A DNA stretch of 64,000 nt, from NCBI GenBank assembly GCA_002256205.1, contig NKIW01000003.1:434001-498000 (forward strand), written 5' to 3'. The notes beneath the pieces were generated by a model. It searched no databases and was not told where the DNA came from. It was given only the letters and a program-made list of their open reading frames with translations. Positions 18,374-27,381 of this stretch are shown here, piece by piece. Both the position numbers and the translations under genes were made by a program. Position 1 is the stretch's first letter. Every line of letters begins with the position of its first letter. Origin of the DNA: Rhizobiales bacterium PAR1. Lineage in GTDB: Bacteria > Pseudomonadota > Alphaproteobacteria > Rhizobiales > Beijerinckiaceae.

Positions 18374-19189
18374 ATGATGTTGGACGGGCGTATCTTTGGA
18401 CGCATGGCGCTTTTTGGCACCGCGTATCTGACGCTTGGCTTCATCCTCCTGCCGCTGTTCTTCGTCACGTGGCTGGCGTTCTTCGCGCAGGAGATTCCGT
18501 CCTTCCCGCCTGAGGGCTACACGCTCAAATGGTTCGGGGCGATTGCCGATAACCGCAATTTCGCCACCGGCTTTCTGACGAGCTTGCAGGTTGCCATCGC
18601 CGCGACGCTGATTGGCCTTGCTCTGGGTGTTCCGGCGAGCCTGATTCTTGCGCGGCAGACATTTCTTGGCAGCAGCGCGATCAACCAACTCCTGCTACTG
18701 CCCATCGTCGTGCCCGGTATCGTTCTGGGCACGTCGATCTATGTCTTCCAGATCGAAACCGAAATCGCGACCGGCCTTCCGGTGCTGGGATCAATGGGCG
18801 GACTTGTCGCCGGGCATGCTTTGCTGGTTATCCCGTGGACCGTTCGGCTCGTGACCGCGAGCCTGACAGGGCTTGATCGCGCCGCTGAAGAAGCCGCGCA
18901 GAGCCTTGGTGCGGATCAATGGACCACCTTTCGGCGGGTAACGCTCGCTGCCATCCGGCCCGGTGTCGTGGCGGCGGCTCTGTTCGGCTTTGTGGCCTCT
19001 TTCGGTAATCTCGAGATGAGCCTGTTTCTTGTGGCGCCAGGCAGCATCACCCTGCCGATCGCGATCCTGCAATATCTCGAATGGAAGATTGATCCCACGG
19101 TGGCGGCAGTTTCCGTGTTGCAAATCGCCCTGATCGGCGGCGCAATGATCATCACCGACCGTTATGTCAAACTCGCTCGGGTGGTCTGA
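18374..19189 (+). CDS. ABC importer permease, PotC-like
   Basis: This inner-membrane protein of about 271 residues has six hydrophobic segments and the EAA loop AAEEAAQSLGADQWTTFRR, which contacts the ATPase. It belongs to the spermidine/putrescine/opine (PotC) permease group. A TTG at 18356 could start a slightly longer product, but the ATG at 18374, with GAGG upstream, is preferred. The ATPase gene follows after three bases. Confidence 0.9.
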   Translation: MMLDGRIFGRMALFGTAYLTLGFILLPLFFVTWLAFFAQEIPSFPPEGYTLKWFGAIADNRNFATGFLTSLQVAIAATLIGLALGVPASLILARQTFLGSSAINQLLLLPIVVPGIVLGTSIYVFQIETEIATGLPVLGSMGGLVAGHALLVIPWTVRLVTASLTGLDRAAEEAAQSLGADQWTTFRRVTLAAIRPGVVAAALFGFVASFGNLEMSLFLVAPGSITLPIAILQYLEWKIDPTVAAVSVLQIALIGGAMIITDRYVKLARVV

Positions 19190-19192
19190 ACC

Positions 19193-20254
19193 ATGGCATC
19201 ATTGACCCTCGACAGGTTGACCAAGCGCTACGGTGACACGACCGTTGTCCGCGATGTCTCGCTCGATGTGCGGGATGGCGAATTCCTCGTGCTTCTGGGG
19301 CCATCCGGCTGCGGCAAGACAACCACGCTCCGCATGATTGCTGGGTTCGTCCCGCCAAGCGAAGGGAGCATCCGGATCGGCGAAAGGCCGGTGACCGACT
19401 TGCCACCCTGGAAGCGCAATGCTGGGCTCGTGTTCCAGAGTTATGCGTTGTTTCCGCATATGACCGTGGCGGAGAATGTCGCATTCGGGCTGGAGATGCG
19501 AAAGGCTGAAAAGGCCGAGATTGAACCACGTGTCCGCGAGGCGTTGCGGCTCGTCCGGCTCGACGGTTACGGTGATCGCTACCCGCGCCAACTTTCCGGC
19601 GGGCAGCAGCAACGCGTGGCGCTTGCGCGCGCCCTTGCCATCCGGCCGGATGTGCTGCTGCTCGATGAGCCGCTCTCGAACCTTGATGCCAAGCTGCGGC
19701 TTGAGGTCCGGCTCGAAATTCGCGCCCTGCAACAGCAATTGGGCCTGACAACCGTGATGGTGACGCATGATCAGGAAGAGGCACTGACCATGGCCGACCG
19801 CCTCGTCGTGATGTCGGACGGAGAGGTTCGCCAGATTGGCAGCCAAGCCGATCTCTACGAGACCCCGACGGACCTTTTTGTGGCAAATTTCGTCGGCCGG
19901 TCCACGATGATCGCTGGCACGATCTATGCACCGGGTGCTTTCCGATCCGAGGGCGGCCTTGAATTGACCTGCCCACCCGGTCCCGTCACCGGTCTGGCGA
20001 CGATGAGTCTGCGTCCGGAGCGGCTGACCATCGGGCCGGATGCGGCACGGCTCGACAATCACATGAGGGGGAGCGTAGCCTTCGTTTCCTATCTTGGCGG
20101 CCTGCTCGATGTGCATGTTCGCCTTAATGACCGGGATCAGGTCGTCGTCCAGATTCCGAACCGCGGGGACGTTTTCGTGCCGGCCATCGGCGATCAGGTC
20201 GAGGTCGGCTGGCCTGCCGCAGCCTGCCTCGTCTTTCCACGCGAGACCAACTGA
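19193..20254 (+). CDS. ABC importer ATPase, PotA-like
   Basis: The 353-residue nucleotide-binding protein has Walker A GPSGCGKTT, signature LSGGQQQRVALARAL, Walker B LLLDEPLSNLD and the H-loop TVMVTHDQEEAL. A C-terminal TOBE-like domain begins around residue 270. The arrangement is typical of PotA/CysA/MalK-type ATPases. It lies between its two permease genes with the binding protein inside the same run, so all four parts of the importer are present. Confidence 0.93.
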   Translation: MASLTLDRLTKRYGDTTVVRDVSLDVRDGEFLVLLGPSGCGKTTTLRMIAGFVPPSEGSIRIGERPVTDLPPWKRNAGLVFQSYALFPHMTVAENVAFGLEMRKAEKAEIEPRVREALRLVRLDGYGDRYPRQLSGGQQQRVALARALAIRPDVLLLDEPLSNLDAKLRLEVRLEIRALQQQLGLTTVMVTHDQEEALTMADRLVVMSDGEVRQIGSQADLYETPTDLFVANFVGRSTMIAGTIYAPGAFRSEGGLELTCPPGPVTGLATMSLRPERLTIGPDAARLDNHMRGSVAFVSYLGGLLDVHVRLNDRDQVVVQIPNRGDVFVPAIGDQVEVGWPAAACLVFPRETN

Positions 20255-20301
20255 CATTCGCAGCGCTCCGGGTGACGCGCAAACAAGAGGGAGAAGATCA
20301 T

Positions 20302-21366
20302 ATGTCCGACATCAAAAAAGGTGTTGATCGCCGAACTACCCTGAAGGGCCTCGGGCTCGTGGCCGCCGGCGGCGTGCTCCCGGCCGGTTTGACCACCCGC
20401 GCCGAAGCTCAAGCGGGCGGGCGCGTCGTCGTCGGCACCTGGGGCGGCGATTATGCGCGCCTCCTCACCAAGAATGTCGAGGAACCGTTCCTTAAGCCCA
20501 AAGGCTTCGAGGTTGTCCAGGATCAGGCTTCGGATGCGCCGCGCCGCGCCAAGATGGTTGCGGAGAAGCGACTGCCGCGCGGCACGGTCGATATCCATGG
20601 GCTTTCGGCCGCGCAGATGTTCGAGATGAACGTTGCCGAAGTGGCGGAACCGATCGATTATTCCAAGCTCAAGAATGCCGACAAGATTATCCCGATCGCG
20701 AAATATCCCTTCGGCGTCGGTCATATCATTTCCGGCAAAGTCGTCGTCTACAATCCCAAGCTCGTGACCCCGGCACCGACCTCCTACAAGGATGCTTTCG
20801 ATCCGAAATACGGCAATAAACTCGGCTATATCGATATCCAGTATCAATTTGTGATGCTGGCTGCGGGCCTGGCTGCTGCCGGCGATATGACGGCTCTGGA
20901 GAAGGGCAAGGAACTCCTCCTTGCGGCCAAGAAGGGCGGTGCGCGCGTTTACCCCACCAACGAGGCTTTCGCGCAGGCACTGAAAACCGAAGAAGTCACC
21001 ATCGGCCTGATGTGGAAGGCCCGCGCGGTGCAGTGGCAGAATGCCGGGATCACTGTTGACTCGGTCGCGCCCAGCGAAGGGGCCATGGCTTATATCTCGG
21101 GCTTCATGATCCCGAAAAATGCGCCAAACAAGGCTGCTGCCTACGCCTATATGGACGCGATGCTGGAAAAGGGCGCGCAGGAGAATTTCGCCGTCGATAT
21201 GGGCTTTGTCCCAACCGTGACGAATGCTTCCGTCGCGCCTGATCTGATGAAGCGCATCGGGTTCACCGAGGCTGAGTCAAAGCAGATACGCGATCTCGAC
21301 TACGCCTTCCTCGCCAAGAACGATTCGGCGATGAAAGAATGGTGGGACAAGGTCTTCAAGGCCTGA
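20302..21366 (+). CDS. ABC importer periplasmic binding protein, PotD-like
   Basis: The 354-residue protein has a twin-arginine-type leader (DRRTTLKGLGLVAAGG) and the motif VVVGTWGGDYARLLTKNVEEPF, seen in PotD/PotF-type binding proteins for polyamines, opines and related cations. The end EWWDKVFKA is also family-like. AGAGGGA precedes ATG 20302; the earlier in-frame GTG lies in the ATPase trailer. Possible Tat export suggests folding before transport. The ligand is unknown; RidA and amidohydrolase neighbours point to an N-containing, amide-bearing compound. Confidence 0.9.
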   Translation: MSDIKKGVDRRTTLKGLGLVAAGGVLPAGLTTRAEAQAGGRVVVGTWGGDYARLLTKNVEEPFLKPKGFEVVQDQASDAPRRAKMVAEKRLPRGTVDIHGLSAAQMFEMNVAEVAEPIDYSKLKNADKIIPIAKYPFGVGHIISGKVVVYNPKLVTPAPTSYKDAFDPKYGNKLGYIDIQYQFVMLAAGLAAAGDMTALEKGKELLLAAKKGGARVYPTNEAFAQALKTEEVTIGLMWKARAVQWQNAGITVDSVAPSEGAMAYISGFMIPKNAPNKAAAYAYMDAMLEKGAQENFAVDMGFVPTVTNASVAPDLMKRIGFTEAESKQIRDLDYAFLAKNDSAMKEWWDKVFKA

Positions 21367-21384
21367 CAAGGACGCGCACCGGCC

Positions 21385-22257
21385 ATGGCAATCGCCAGAG
21401 ATCGTCCAGCCGGTGAGCAGGGATCCTTCACGGCGGCAGGTCTTCTTGTGCCTGCCACCCTTTTTGTCGCGATCGGCCTCCTCGTGCCGATCGCGATCCT
21501 CCTGCGCTACAGTCTCAACGCCTTCGAACCCGGCAAGCTGATGGTGGATGCGTTCACTATCGCCAATTATGTCAAGTTCTTCACCGATCCGTTCTATTTG
21601 CAGGTTTTGTGGCGCACGATCCGCGTCTCGGTTGCCTGTACGGCGGCCTGTCTCATCTTCGGCTTTCCGCTCGCCTACGTTTTGGCCCGCACGCGGTCAC
21701 CCTACAAGAACCTGCTTGTCATGCTTGTCGTTCTGCCGCTTTTTGTCGGCAATGCCGTGCGTGCGGCGGGCTGGATGGTGGCCTTCGGCTCCAAGGGTTT
21801 CGTCAATTCGACCTTGATGGGTATGGGGATGATCTCGACCCCACTCGAGATCATGTATACCGAGACCGCCGTTGTGATCGGCATTATTGCGGTCAACCTG
21901 CCCTTCATGGTGCTGACCCTGCAAAGTGTCATCGAGGGGATCGATCGCAATGTGGAGGAGGCGGCCTTCTCTCTCGGCGCGCCGCCTATGGCGATGGCGC
22001 GGCGCGTATTGTTCCCGCTGGCATTGCCCGGCATTCTCGCAGGGGTGATCCTGACATTCATTCTGGCGATGAATGCCTATGCTACGCCGGTTTTGCTCGG
22101 AGGACCAAAGTTCCAGACCATGGGACCACTTGTCTTCTCTACCTTCGCCCAGCAAAACAACTGGCCGTTTGGTGCAGCAGTCTCCTTTGTGCTCATGACG
22201 GCGACCCTGGTTTTGACTCTTCTCTCGAGCCTCTTGATCCGCCGCAGCGCAAGATAG
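21385..22257 (+). CDS. ABC importer permease, PotB-like
   Basis: The 290-residue inner-membrane protein has six membrane segments and the EAA loop VEEAAFSLGAPPMAMARRV. It starts 18 bases after the binding-protein stop and completes the importer begun at 18374. Placing the two permeases at opposite ends of the run is less usual than the potABCD order. No clear terminator was seen after it. Confidence 0.92.
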   Translation: MAIARDRPAGEQGSFTAAGLLVPATLFVAIGLLVPIAILLRYSLNAFEPGKLMVDAFTIANYVKFFTDPFYLQVLWRTIRVSVACTAACLIFGFPLAYVLARTRSPYKNLLVMLVVLPLFVGNAVRAAGWMVAFGSKGFVNSTLMGMGMISTPLEIMYTETAVVIGIIAVNLPFMVLTLQSVIEGIDRNVEEAAFSLGAPPMAMARRVLFPLALPGILAGVILTFILAMNAYATPVLLGGPKFQTMGPLVFSTFAQQNNWPFGAAVSFVLMTATLVLTLLSSLLIRRSAR

Positions 22258-22511
22258 AGTGCCAAATCACGCACCGCAGCTTTCACCGAGAGATGGCAGC
22301 TTTGTGAGCCCGGAATGCCGGCGCAAGTCGTGGCTTCAGAGCTCATTTTGGTTTTTTCGAAAGTACGCTACGTCACCTTGAATATCTGGTTTCGGATTTC
22401 AACCACGAACTTTCATTGACCGATATGAGGCGCAAGTCCGACATTCAGCATGATTTGGGCTGGAAAAGTGGCGAACGCGTATCCAGCTTCAAGCGCGATC
22501 GAGCGGCAAGC

Positions 22512-22901
22512 TCATCGCGCTGGCGGGCGGCGTACGATTCCATCCTTGATGAAGACCCTGAACGGAGTCGTGCCCGAATCCTTTCCATCCTTTGTGCGCC
22601 AACGGCCATTCTCGCACAGCACTCCACCGGCGACCGGCCGCGCGTCAAACTCGACGACCGAAAAGATCGTCGCGCGCTCCTGGTCAGGCAGCTTGACCGA
22701 AAAATCCGTGCGACATAGCGCCCCCTCAACCACCGGCATGTAGCCGTCGATCAACACGCCGCCACCGGAGGTGCTCTCGAAGGGATTGACCAAAACAGGC
22801 CAGCTCGTGAAATCTTCAGTGCTTTGAGACGATGCTGCTGACAGCCCGAAATTTATCAGGACCAGCACGCTGATCGAAATGAAATAGCGGATGCGGTGCA
22901 T
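22512..22901 (-). CDS. small secreted protein of unknown function
   Basis: The 129-residue product has a signal peptide (ISISVLVLINFGLSAASSQ), with GAGGGAGAAA a few bases before the ATG. The mature part contains two cysteines (GALCRTDF, GVLCENGRW) and ends in a basic tail. No named family is recognised. It has its own promoter region and is flanked by a repeat element. Confidence 0.65.
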   Translation of the reverse strand: MHRIRYFISISVLVLINFGLSAASSQSTEDFTSWPVLVNPFESTSGGGVLIDGYMPVVEGALCRTDFSVKLPDQERATIFSVVEFDARPVAGGVLCENGRWRTKDGKDSGTTPFRVFIKDGIVRRPPAR

Positions 22902-22995
22902 GTGGTTTCTCCCTCAAGTGATTACCCTTGAGGGGGATACCCACGAAACGGCCAACTAGATGCAGGTTCAGACCAATCGCGCGATCAAAAATGGG

Positions 22996-23112
22996 GGCGC
23001 CGTCTGATAAAAATGCGCTGGCCGATCACCGGCAAGAGGTACGCATTTTTATCCGCCCGGCTGCCAGCGCTTTGCCACACCACGAGGGAATTTTTCGTCA
23101 AAGTCGGCTTTC
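22996..23112 (+). repeat. dispersed ~115-bp repeat (copy 2)
   Basis: The left edge reads GGCGCCGTCTGATAAAAATG and the interior CGCATTTTTATCCGCCCGG matches copy 1 (7566, inverted) and copy 3 (59146). Within the copy GATAAAAATGCG pairs with CGCATTTTTATC about 22 bases on, forming a hairpin. The right end lacks the GACAGTGCC terminus of copy 1 and runs on into CAAAGTCGGCTTTCTG, which copy 3 partly shares. Confidence 0.6.
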
Positions 23113-23198
23113 TGCACCTTATCCATGGTGACGGGGGGACGCCAATTCAGCAATTTTTCCTTTCATAGTGCCGTTTGTCTGACAGCACCTCCGCTTGC

Positions 23199-25499
23199 CT
23201 ACAATAAAGCCTTTCGCACAGCCTCCGGCGTGATCGGGATATGGCGCAGCCGGGCACCTGTGGCGGCGAAGATCGCATTGCCGATAGCTGGGCCAACAAC
23301 AGTGGTCGCCGGCTCGCCGAGCCCGACTGGAACCTCGGAACTCTCGACGAAATGGATATCAAGCATGGGCACATTCTTGATGCGCAGCGGGAAATAGCTC
23401 GCAAGGTTGGTGTCTTTCACCTCACCGTTGACGAACTCTGTGCCTTCGTGCAGCGCCATGCTCAGGCCCCAGAGCGCGGCACCTTCGGTTTGTGCCCGTG
23501 CACTATCGGGAGCGATGATGGTTCCGGCATCCGTCACGATCGTGAGCTTCTCAACCTTCACGATGCCGGTCGCGCGCGCGATATTCACCCGCGCGACGCA
23601 TGCGACCCATGTCGGCATGGCGCGTTCCTGCCCGAAGCTTGTGGCAATGCCGAGTGCGGTATCTGGCGGTAAGGGCTTGCCCCAGCCGGCCCTTTCTGCC
23701 GCCAAGCGTACGACATTCGCCTGCCGCAAGGCGCCTCCTTCCGAATCCGGTGACTTGCCCGCGTTGCGGCCCGCGCCGGTCAGGAGCTTTAGCCGGAATG
23801 CCACCGGGTCGAGCTTGAGATGGCTTGCTGCCTCATCGATGAAGCTTTCGAGCGCCCAGTTGGTCCAGCCCGGCCCAACGGAGCGCAACCAACCGGGGCG
23901 GAAGGTCGCGTTGGCGAGGTCATTCGAGAGCGCCCGCACTTTGAGCGCGCCGACTTCGTACCAATGGTCTGCGCCAGAGATCGCGAAAGGATCATAAGAT
24001 ACGCCATTCGTGCCCTTGGGCATAAACCCCGGCACCATGACTTCTGTCGGCCAGCCGGCAGCGGCGTGGTGCTCCATGCCGATCACCGCACCTTTATCGT
24101 CAAAGCCCATCTTCAGGCTCTGGATGGAGGGCGAGCGAGGGGAATCGAACCGCGAGTCGTCCTCACGCGTCAGGATCATTTTTACGGGCCGGCCCATGGC
24201 TTTCGCAGCCAAAGCGGCAGGAATGGCATAATCGCCGTTGAGTCGCCGGCCAAATCCGCCGCCGAGCATATAGGTGCGCATCACGATGCTGGCTTCTGGC
24301 CGCGCCAGCGCCTTGGCGAGCGTCGGCAGGATAAGGCTCTGCCACTGGTTCCCGGTATGGATTTCAAACACGCCGTCCTTCTCGAACGCGAGCGCGTTCA
24401 AGGGTTCGAGTGCGAAATGCAACACAGTCGCGGTGGTATAGCTTGCCTCGATCGTGGTCTTCGCGGCCTTGAGCGCGGCGATGGTGTCACCGCCGCCGGT
24501 CTCGACAAGCGAGCCGCCGCTTGCCTTGGCGATAAGGGCTGCGCCATGCGTTTGAACATCCGCCTCGGAGACCTTGGCCGTTGGGCCAGCCTTCCAGGTG
24601 ACCTTGACACGTTCCGCTGCGCGATCCGCCGCCGGATAACTCTCGGCGATCACCATCACCCAGCCCGGTACGGTATTCGAAGGATCGTCGAGCGTGATGG
24701 TCTTGATATACCCCTTTACCGAGCGTGCCGCGCTGTCATCGACCGAGGTGACCACCGAACCGTTGCGTGTCGGCGGGATGATCGGTCGCGCAAAGACGAT
24801 ACCGGGCACCTTGGCGTCGATGCCATATACGGCGGTGCCATTGATCTTGTTCGGTACATCGAGCGCGGTGACGAGTTTGCCGATAAGGCGACGCTCGGTT
24901 ACGGGCTTGATCGGCAGTTTCGCGAGTTCCTCGGGCGAGAAGCGTCGATCGAGCGCGCCTTTTTTGACGATATCGCCATAGCTGATGGATTTTGCGCCGG
25001 CGGTTACGATGCCGTTGCGCGCTGTGCAGGCCGCCGGTTCGACCTCAAGGAGCTTCGCGCCTTGCTCGATCAGCGCGAGCCGACCCGCCGCACCGGCGCG
25101 GCTGAAAGGGGGGAAGCTCTGCCAGACCGACCAGCTGCCGCCGGTAACCATCGTGCCCCATTTGGAATCGGAATCGACGTGGAGAATCCGCACCTTGTCC
25201 CACTGAACCTCGAGTTCATCGGCGAGAATCCGTGCGAGCGCAGTGCCGACGTGTTGGCCCATTTCAGCGCGGATGACGTGGATCGTCACCATGCCGTTGC
25301 CATCTACCGTGAACCACAGTGTCGGCTCGAAAACCGGGCCCTGGAATTTCGGCGGCAGGCCACTCTTGGCGGCAGGATCATTTGCTGCACGCACCGGCAC
25401 CGGAAGACCAAAGGCGATCCCCGTCGCAGTCGAGACAACGAAAAAGCCACGGCGGGAAAGGCTGCCGAGGGATGTGTCGGTCATGACAAGCTTGCCCAT
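23199..25499 (-). CDS. molybdenum hydroxylase large subunit, IorB-like
   Basis: This enzyme of about 766 residues has a twin-arginine-type leader (SLSRRGFFVVSTATG) and the molybdopterin-cytosine-dinucleotide aldehyde-oxidase fold of the isoquinoline 1-oxidoreductase beta type (IHVIRAEMGQHVGTAL, YMLGGGFGRRLNGDYA, GLGEPATTVVGPAIGNA). It oxidises N-heterocycles or aldehydes in the periplasm and passes electrons to the Fe-S subunit. The start is ATG 25499, overlapping the small-subunit stop (TAATG); the longer frame to 25703 lies inside that gene. The catalytic Glu in GLGEPA is present. Confidence 0.93.
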   Translation of the reverse strand: MGKLVMTDTSLGSLSRRGFFVVSTATGIAFGLPVPVRAANDPAAKSGLPPKFQGPVFEPTLWFTVDGNGMVTIHVIRAEMGQHVGTALARILADELEVQWDKVRILHVDSDSKWGTMVTGGSWSVWQSFPPFSRAGAAGRLALIEQGAKLLEVEPAACTARNGIVTAGAKSISYGDIVKKGALDRRFSPEELAKLPIKPVTERRLIGKLVTALDVPNKINGTAVYGIDAKVPGIVFARPIIPPTRNGSVVTSVDDSAARSVKGYIKTITLDDPSNTVPGWVMVIAESYPAADRAAERVKVTWKAGPTAKVSEADVQTHGAALIAKASGGSLVETGGGDTIAALKAAKTTIEASYTTATVLHFALEPLNALAFEKDGVFEIHTGNQWQSLILPTLAKALARPEASIVMRTYMLGGGFGRRLNGDYAIPAALAAKAMGRPVKMILTREDDSRFDSPRSPSIQSLKMGFDDKGAVIGMEHHAAAGWPTEVMVPGFMPKGTNGVSYDPFAISGADHWYEVGALKVRALSNDLANATFRPGWLRSVGPGWTNWALESFIDEAASHLKLDPVAFRLKLLTGAGRNAGKSPDSEGGALRQANVVRLAAERAGWGKPLPPDTALGIATSFGQERAMPTWVACVARVNIARATGIVKVEKLTIVTDAGTIIAPDSARAQTEGAALWGLSMALHEGTEFVNGEVKDTNLASYFPLRIKNVPMLDIHFVESSEVPVGLGEPATTVVGPAIGNAIFAATGARLRHIPITPEAVRKALL

Positions 25500-25963
25500 T
25501 ACGCCTTCGCCTTCATGGTTTTTGCCGCAAGATGGATGGCGGCGCGGATACGGGGATAGGTCATGCAGCGGCATAGGTTGCCCGCCATCACGGCGTCGAT
25601 GTCCTGATCGGTGGGATTCGGAAAGCGCGTGAGAAGGTCTGCCGCCTGCATGATCTGGCCGGATTGGCAGTAGCCGCATTGCGGCACCTGCAAGGAGAGC
25701 CATGCTCGTTGCAGCGGGTGATTATTGGCCGGATCAAGCCCTTCGATGGTGACAACATCAGCACCGGCGACCGCGCTCAACGGCGTGATGCAGGAGCGGA
25801 TTGCCTTGCCGCCGAGGTGAACGGTGCAAACCCCGCACATGCCTATGCCGCAGCCGAACTTGGTGCCGGTGAGGCCCGGTTGATCGCGGATCACCCAGAG
25901 CAGTGGCGTATCGGGTTCGGCATCCGGCGTGACGACAAGGCCGTTCAGTCTGAAGGTGGTCAT
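25499..25963 (-). CDS. [2Fe-2S] small subunit of molybdenum hydroxylase, IorA-like
   Basis: The 154-residue protein holds both iron-sulfur sites: a plant-ferredoxin-type set (Cys38, 43, 46, 58 in FGCGIGMCGVC and RSC) and the xanthine-dehydrogenase-type set (Cys96, 99, 131, 133 in CGYC and CRC). It transfers electrons from the molybdenum centre in the large subunit. Without a separate FAD subunit gene, the complex fits the two-subunit IorAB group that hands electrons to a cytochrome c, which is encoded just upstream in the same orientation. Confidence 0.95.
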   Translation of the reverse strand: MTTFRLNGLVVTPDAEPDTPLLWVIRDQPGLTGTKFGCGIGMCGVCTVHLGGKAIRSCITPLSAVAGADVVTIEGLDPANNHPLQRAWLSLQVPQCGYCQSGQIMQAADLLTRFPNPTDQDIDAVMAGNLCRCMTYPRIRAAIHLAAKTMKAKA

Positions 25964-26018
25964 GGCAATGCCTTTTCGGGATGCGACGTGCTGGCAAAAG
26001 GGAGAGGGTGTGCGTTAT

Positions 26019-26432
26019 TCATCGCTTGGACCACGTGCGCGGATGCTGGCCACGAGCTTTTCGATATTGGCCCAGGGGGGGGGATTTGGTGCGGCTCGCC
26101 CGGAGATAGGCCGCGATGCCGGCAATCTCGGCATCGGTCAGGCCTGTCCTGAAGCCCGGCATTCTCAGGCCCGGCACATCGTCTTCTGCAGGAACACCAA
26201 ACAGGATCTTGCTGACAAGTTCATCCGCGCTTCCCTTGCCCGCCGGGCTGCGCGAGCCGAAGTCGACCTTTTTCGCGCCATTATAATGGCAGGAAAGACA
26301 TGCTGCCTCGTAAGCCTGTCGGCCGGCCTCGTGGCTCTGAATGGCGGGCGAGGCGTCCTGCGTTAAGGCTGCGCTTGTGGACGCCAGAAGCAGGAGCACA
26401 TAGGCCCCGATGAGGGTTATGGATTTGGTCAT
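26019..26432 (-). CDS. class I c-type cytochrome, frameshifted near the C-terminus
   Basis: The product starts with a signal peptide and has the haem site CLSCH (Cys45, Cys48, His49) and the axial-ligand run GLRMPGF (Met91). It is the likely electron acceptor of the adjacent IorAB-type hydroxylase. The last 22 or so residues read KSPPLGQYRKARG in the open frame. A shift at the run of nine G at 26075-26083 gives PWANIEKLVASIRA instead, ending at 26016, which is the usual family ending. The tract should have eight bases for that frame, so a one-base insertion (mutation, slippage or sequencing error) is likely. Core haem binding is unaffected. Confidence 0.8.
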   Translation of the reverse strand: MTKSITLIGAYVLLLLASTSAALTQDASPAIQSHEAGRQAYEAACLSCHYNGAKKVDFGSRSPAGKGSADELVSKILFGVPAEDDVPGLRMPGFRTGLTDAEIAGIAAYLRASRTKSPPLGQYRKARGQHPRTWSKR

Positions 26433-26567
26433 CTGAAATTATCCTCATGGCATGTCGCAGCAAAAGGCATCCGCGTTCGCGCGGAGAGCCTTTCTCGTGA
26501 CCCGTTCCAGCCAGGGCGGGTTGGGGTGTCTGAAAAGGCTAACGCCCCTTAGCTCAGGAGGTTCCCT

Positions 26568-27055
26568 GGCTCGGTCAGAGGAAAATCGGGTCGCCGGCTT
26601 GGGGGCAGGGCGGGTAGGCCGATGCCATGTCGAACGCCCGCATCTTCCGCTACCTCAAGATGCCACCCGAGATCAGCCGCCCCACGCGGTGATGATGTAT
26701 ATTCGGTACCCGCTGTCGCTGCGGAACTTTGAGGATCTGCTTCACGAACGCGGGATCGTTATTGCGCGCGAGACAGTGCGTTTCTGGTGGAACCGGTTCG
26801 GGACGATCGTCGCCGCCGAGATACGACGGAGCAAGGTTCAAACGATGCGGGCGTTCCGGCATCGCCGCTGGCACCTCGACGAGGTCTTCGTGAAGATCAA
26901 TGGGGAGCGGCACTATCTCTTCGGGCTGTCGACCACGAGGGCGAAGCGCTCGGAAGCTTCGTCACGAAGCAACGGGACAAGAAGATTGCTCCGAAATTCC
27001 TCAGGAAATCGCTGAAGCGTCATGGTGTGACGAAAACCATCATAACGGATCGGCG
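26568..27055 (+). mobile_element. IS6-type insertion sequence remnant (copy b)
   Basis: The left end GGCTCGGTCAGAGGAAAATC matches copies at 30124 and 45622. The transposase starts MSNARIFRYLKMPPE, breaks at stops near 26690, resumes with MMYIRYPLSLRNFEDLL and RRWHLDEVFVKINGE (first catalytic Asp), then shifts frame again (AVDHEGEALGSFVTK). Similarity stops after TIITDR (27045), the second Asp region; the third catalytic residue and right end are missing. It is inactive. Confidence 0.85.
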
Positions 27056-27088
27056 GACTGATCATTCTGGATGGAATGTAATTTTGTT

Positions 27089-27115
27089 GACCCCGCCGTT
27101 TGGCGGGGTCTTTTT
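27089..27115 (+). terminator. strong rho-independent terminator
   Basis: GACCCCGCC (27089-27097) pairs perfectly with GGCGGGGTC (27102-27110) around the loop GTTT and is followed by five T. It sits just after the truncated IS6 copy and before the 27382 gene, so it would stop read-through from the IS side. Confidence 0.85.
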
Positions 27116-27381
27116 CTATCGCTTGGTCAATCATGTATATTGGTCTCATTTCACTTGATATTATTGTCAGTGCAATTCTGTCCATTAATGACGGCAAGTG
27201 AGAACGATGCTGGCGACTGTACAGATTGAATGCGCAGAGCGTGCTTATTTATTAGGCACAGGTTTTCACGAGAACTTGATGTCATTTATCGGGCGCATTA
27301 GTCCTTGTTGTTTAATTTTTTACCATTTCATTCGAGCTTTATCGTCGCAGGCAATCCGTTCTGCGCCGAGGAGGAAGCACT
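27116..27381 (+). promoter_or_regulatory. AT-rich leader of the 27382-30083 pair
   Basis: This stretch is much more AT-rich than its surroundings and has no open frame of note. It probably carries the promoter for the secreted protein and chemoreceptor genes. No single -35/-10 pair stands out. GAGGAGGA near 27370 is the ribosome site. Confidence 0.45.

Noticed and set aside
19199-20257. Minus-strand open frame (352 residues)
   Set aside because: It is antisense to the PotA-like ATPase.
23820-25559. Long plus-strand open frame (579 residues)
   Set aside because: It is antisense to the molybdenum hydroxylase gene, with Arg/Asp-rich composition typical of a shadow frame in GC-rich DNA.
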